A stretch of 64,000 nt of DNA from NCBI RefSeq assembly GCF_001467585.1, contig NZ_LNXY01000020.1, positions 520,648 to 584,647 of the forward strand, read 5' to 3'. The position numbers and the translations under genes were made by a program. This document shows, piece after piece, positions 62,326 through 64,000 of the stretch (position 1 is its first letter; the number at the start of each line of letters is the position of its first letter). The notes below the pieces were generated by a model, which worked only from the letters and a program-made list of their open reading frames with translations, was not told the origin of the DNA and made no database searches. The DNA comes from Legionella drozanskii LLAP-1 (GTDB lineage: Bacteria; Pseudomonadota; Gammaproteobacteria; Legionellales; Legionellaceae).

Positions 62326-63744
62326 ATGGTGGTTAGAACGCGGTTTGCCCCAAGCCCTACTGGTTTTTTACATGTTGGTGGTGTGCGCACTGCTTTATTT
62401 TCTTGGTTGTATGCGAGACATCATAAAGGGCAATTTGTATTACGTATTGAAGATACCGACCAGGAGCGTTCTACGAAAGAATCGGTACAAGCAATTCTTG
62501 ATGGTATGGAATGGTTGGGTCTTGATTATGACGATGGACCTTATTTTCAAACGAAACGCTATGACCAATATCAAAAAATTGCTCAGCAGTTACTCGACGA
62601 CGGTCAAGCTTATCGTTGCGTCTGCAGCAAAGAGCGCTTAGAAGCCTTGCGTGAATCACAGCTCGCTGCAAAAGAAAAACCACGTTACGATGGTCATTGC
62701 CGTGATAAAAATTTACCTGTGGGCAATGAGCCCTATGTTGTGCGTTTTAAAAATCCTCAAACAGGCGTAGTTTCTTTTACAGATATCGTTTATGGCAATA
62801 TTAATGTCGATAATTCTGAGTTAGATGATTTAATCCTAATCCGTTCTGATGGCCATCCCACTTACAACTTCGCTGTTGTAATTGATGATTGGGATATGGA
62901 AATTACCCATGTGATTCGCGGGGATGATCATATTAACAATACCCCTCGACAAATTAATTTATTCAATGCCTTAAATGCCCCCATACCTGTTTTTGCTCAT
63001 TTGCCTATGATTCTTGGTGATGACGGTAAACGATTATCCAAGCGGCATGGTGCGGTCAGTGTGTTGCAATTTAAAGAGTTGGGTGTGTTGCCCCATGCCT
63101 TATTAAATTATTTGGTACGTTTGGGCTGGTCTAATGGGGATCAAGAAATCTTCAGCCTTGATGAAATGATTGAATGCTTTGATTTAAAAAATGTGAGCCG
63201 CGGAGTATCTAGCTTTAACTACGACAAACTGTATTGGTTAAATCAGCATTATCAGAAAAACGATCCTCCTGAAAAAGTTGCCGAGGCACTGCGTTGGCAT
63301 TTTCATCATCAAGGCATTAATGTGGGGAATGGTCCACAACTCAAAGAATTAGTGGCTATTCAAGCGGAGCGTTACAAGTCTTTAGTCGAAATATGCGAAG
63401 GAAGCCGTTATTTTTATGAGGATTCCATTCAGTATGATGACGATGCGGTTAAGAAACATTTAAGACCAGTGGTGCTAGAGCCTCTCGATGCTTTATATAA
63501 GGCGCTACAGCAGCTTAATCATTGGGAAAGTGAAGAATTGCAGCAATGCATTAACAATGTGAGCGCGGAATTTGATATCAATATGGGCAAAATCGCGCAG
63601 CCACTTCGAGTAGCGGTCACAGGAAACAGCATGTCTCCTGCAATTGCAATGACGCTGGAGTTATTAGGTAAGCAACGAACGCTAGGCCGTTTGGAGTTTG
63701 CTTTGCAGTATATTCGTGAGCGGGCTGAGAAAAGTCAGGGTTAG
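62326..63744 (+). CDS. gltX: Glutamyl-tRNA synthetase
   Basis: A 472-residue class Ib synthetase. It starts MVVRTRFAPSPTGFLHVGGVRTALFSW with the HIGH-type HVGG, and carries the KMSKS-type DDGKRLSKRHG. The ATG at 62326 gives the expected length (E. coli 471) and has ACGGAGCC upstream; an upstream TTG is rejected. It charges tRNA-Glu. It is divergent from the hybrid kinase with about 150 bases between them. Confidence 0.97.
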   Translation: MVVRTRFAPSPTGFLHVGGVRTALFSWLYARHHKGQFVLRIEDTDQERSTKESVQAILDGMEWLGLDYDDGPYFQTKRYDQYQKIAQQLLDDGQAYRCVCSKERLEALRESQLAAKEKPRYDGHCRDKNLPVGNEPYVVRFKNPQTGVVSFTDIVYGNINVDNSELDDLILIRSDGHPTYNFAVVIDDWDMEITHVIRGDDHINNTPRQINLFNALNAPIPVFAHLPMILGDDGKRLSKRHGAVSVLQFKELGVLPHALLNYLVRLGWSNGDQEIFSLDEMIECFDLKNVSRGVSSFNYDKLYWLNQHYQKNDPPEKVAEALRWHFHHQGINVGNGPQLKELVAIQAERYKSLVEICEGSRYFYEDSIQYDDDAVKKHLRPVVLEPLDALYKALQQLNHWESEELQQCINNVSAEFDINMGKIAQPLRVAVTGNSMSPAIAMTLELLGKQRTLGRLEFALQYIRERAEKSQG

Positions 63745-63767
63745 TCGGTAATAGAGGGGTTTTGGCC

Positions 63768-64000
63768 TGAGGTATCGTCACTTTTTTTGAACAAAAATAG
63801 GTGTTGCTCCAATCAGTAGCTCGATCCGTTCGGGCTGAGGAAGCGCGAAGCGCTGTCTCGAAGCCTTGGTGCAAAGCCCCCCTTCGCGTGCCTCAAGACA
63901 GGCCCTTCGAGAGCCTCAGGACAGGCCCTTCGAGAGCCTCAGGACAGGCCTTCGAGACGTCGCTGGCGCTCCTCCTCAGGCTGAACGGTTCAGTAAAACA
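63768..64000. repeat. Expanded copy of the dispersed repeat, with a 23-bp tandem array
   Basis: The start TGAGGTATCGTCAC plus T tract (63768-63791) matches 34506-34530 in the same direction. The next block (from 63800) is the inverse of the block at 34553-34607, but is split by about 150 bases of palindromic, GC-rich sequence. This insert includes two full 23-base units (63903-63948, CCCTTCGAGAGCCTCAGG then ACAGG) with partial copies at each side. The block ends TGAACGGTTCAGTAAAACA at the window edge. It follows the gltX stop by 23 bases. Confidence 0.7.

Noticed and set aside
63891..63960. CRISPR-like array
   Set aside because: The 23-base units are directly contiguous with no spacers, and no cas gene is present, so it is a plain tandem repeat.
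1..64000. tRNA and rRNA genes
   Set aside because: No cloverleaf with a recognisable T-arm GTTCGA-type block in the right context and no rRNA-like stretch was seen in intergenic DNA.

Overview
The window is an AT-rich stretch of a gammaproteobacterial chromosome, most likely a Legionella species or a close relative. No rRNA or tRNA gene is present, so this rests on gene content: a spectinomycin phosphotransferase that by memory closely matches APH(9)-Ia of Legionella pneumophila, a myo-inositol catabolic cluster with the iolC-iolB fusion known from Legionella, a BarA/LetS-type hybrid kinase, and several eukaryote-like or low-complexity proteins of the kind seen among Dot/Icm effectors. No secretion assay or database search was available, so effector status is inference throughout.

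Layout. 1-6.6 kb: a FadL-type outer-membrane protein divergent from a patatin-like lipase, a 44-residue charged protein, an FAD monooxygenase with a TetR regulator, a small membrane protein, and on the minus strand a seven-bladed WD40 protein resembling eukaryotic Cdc20/Cdh1. 6.8-34.5 kb: mainly core genes (YhiN-type flavoprotein, aph(9), cfa, argS, valS, an RND efflux pair, two small secreted proteins, glyA-nrdR-nusB-thiL-pgpA plus an AI-2E-type transporter, glnE), interrupted by a 1298-residue repeat protein and an alpha/beta hydrolase. 34.5-47.4 kb: an accessory region with a dioxygenase, two effector-like unknowns, a MITE-like inverted-repeat element, a serine-recombinase remnant, a nucleotidyltransferase, an ACR3 arsenite pump, a GC-rich P-type ATPase, frameshifted small genes and an orphan Hpt protein. 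47.8-55 kb: iolE-iolD-iolCB-iolG-iolT on the minus strand. 55-64 kb: an amino-acid-binding protein, an MHS transporter, a cyclase-family hydrolase, PPi-dependent phosphofructokinase, the hybrid kinase, gltX and a complex repeat.

The standout is the minus-strand gene at 5375-6616. Its product carries a C-box-like DRDIPSR near the N terminus, seven WD40 blades whose wording follows Cdh1/Fzr, and the terminal Ile-Arg dipeptide. These are the three features by which eukaryotic coactivators engage the anaphase-promoting complex. A bacterial mimic of an APC/C coactivator would be a striking host-manipulation system. The 1298-residue alpha-helical repeat protein, a candidate with a nuclear-localisation-like tail, and several dispersed palindromes and inverted repeats are secondary items of interest.
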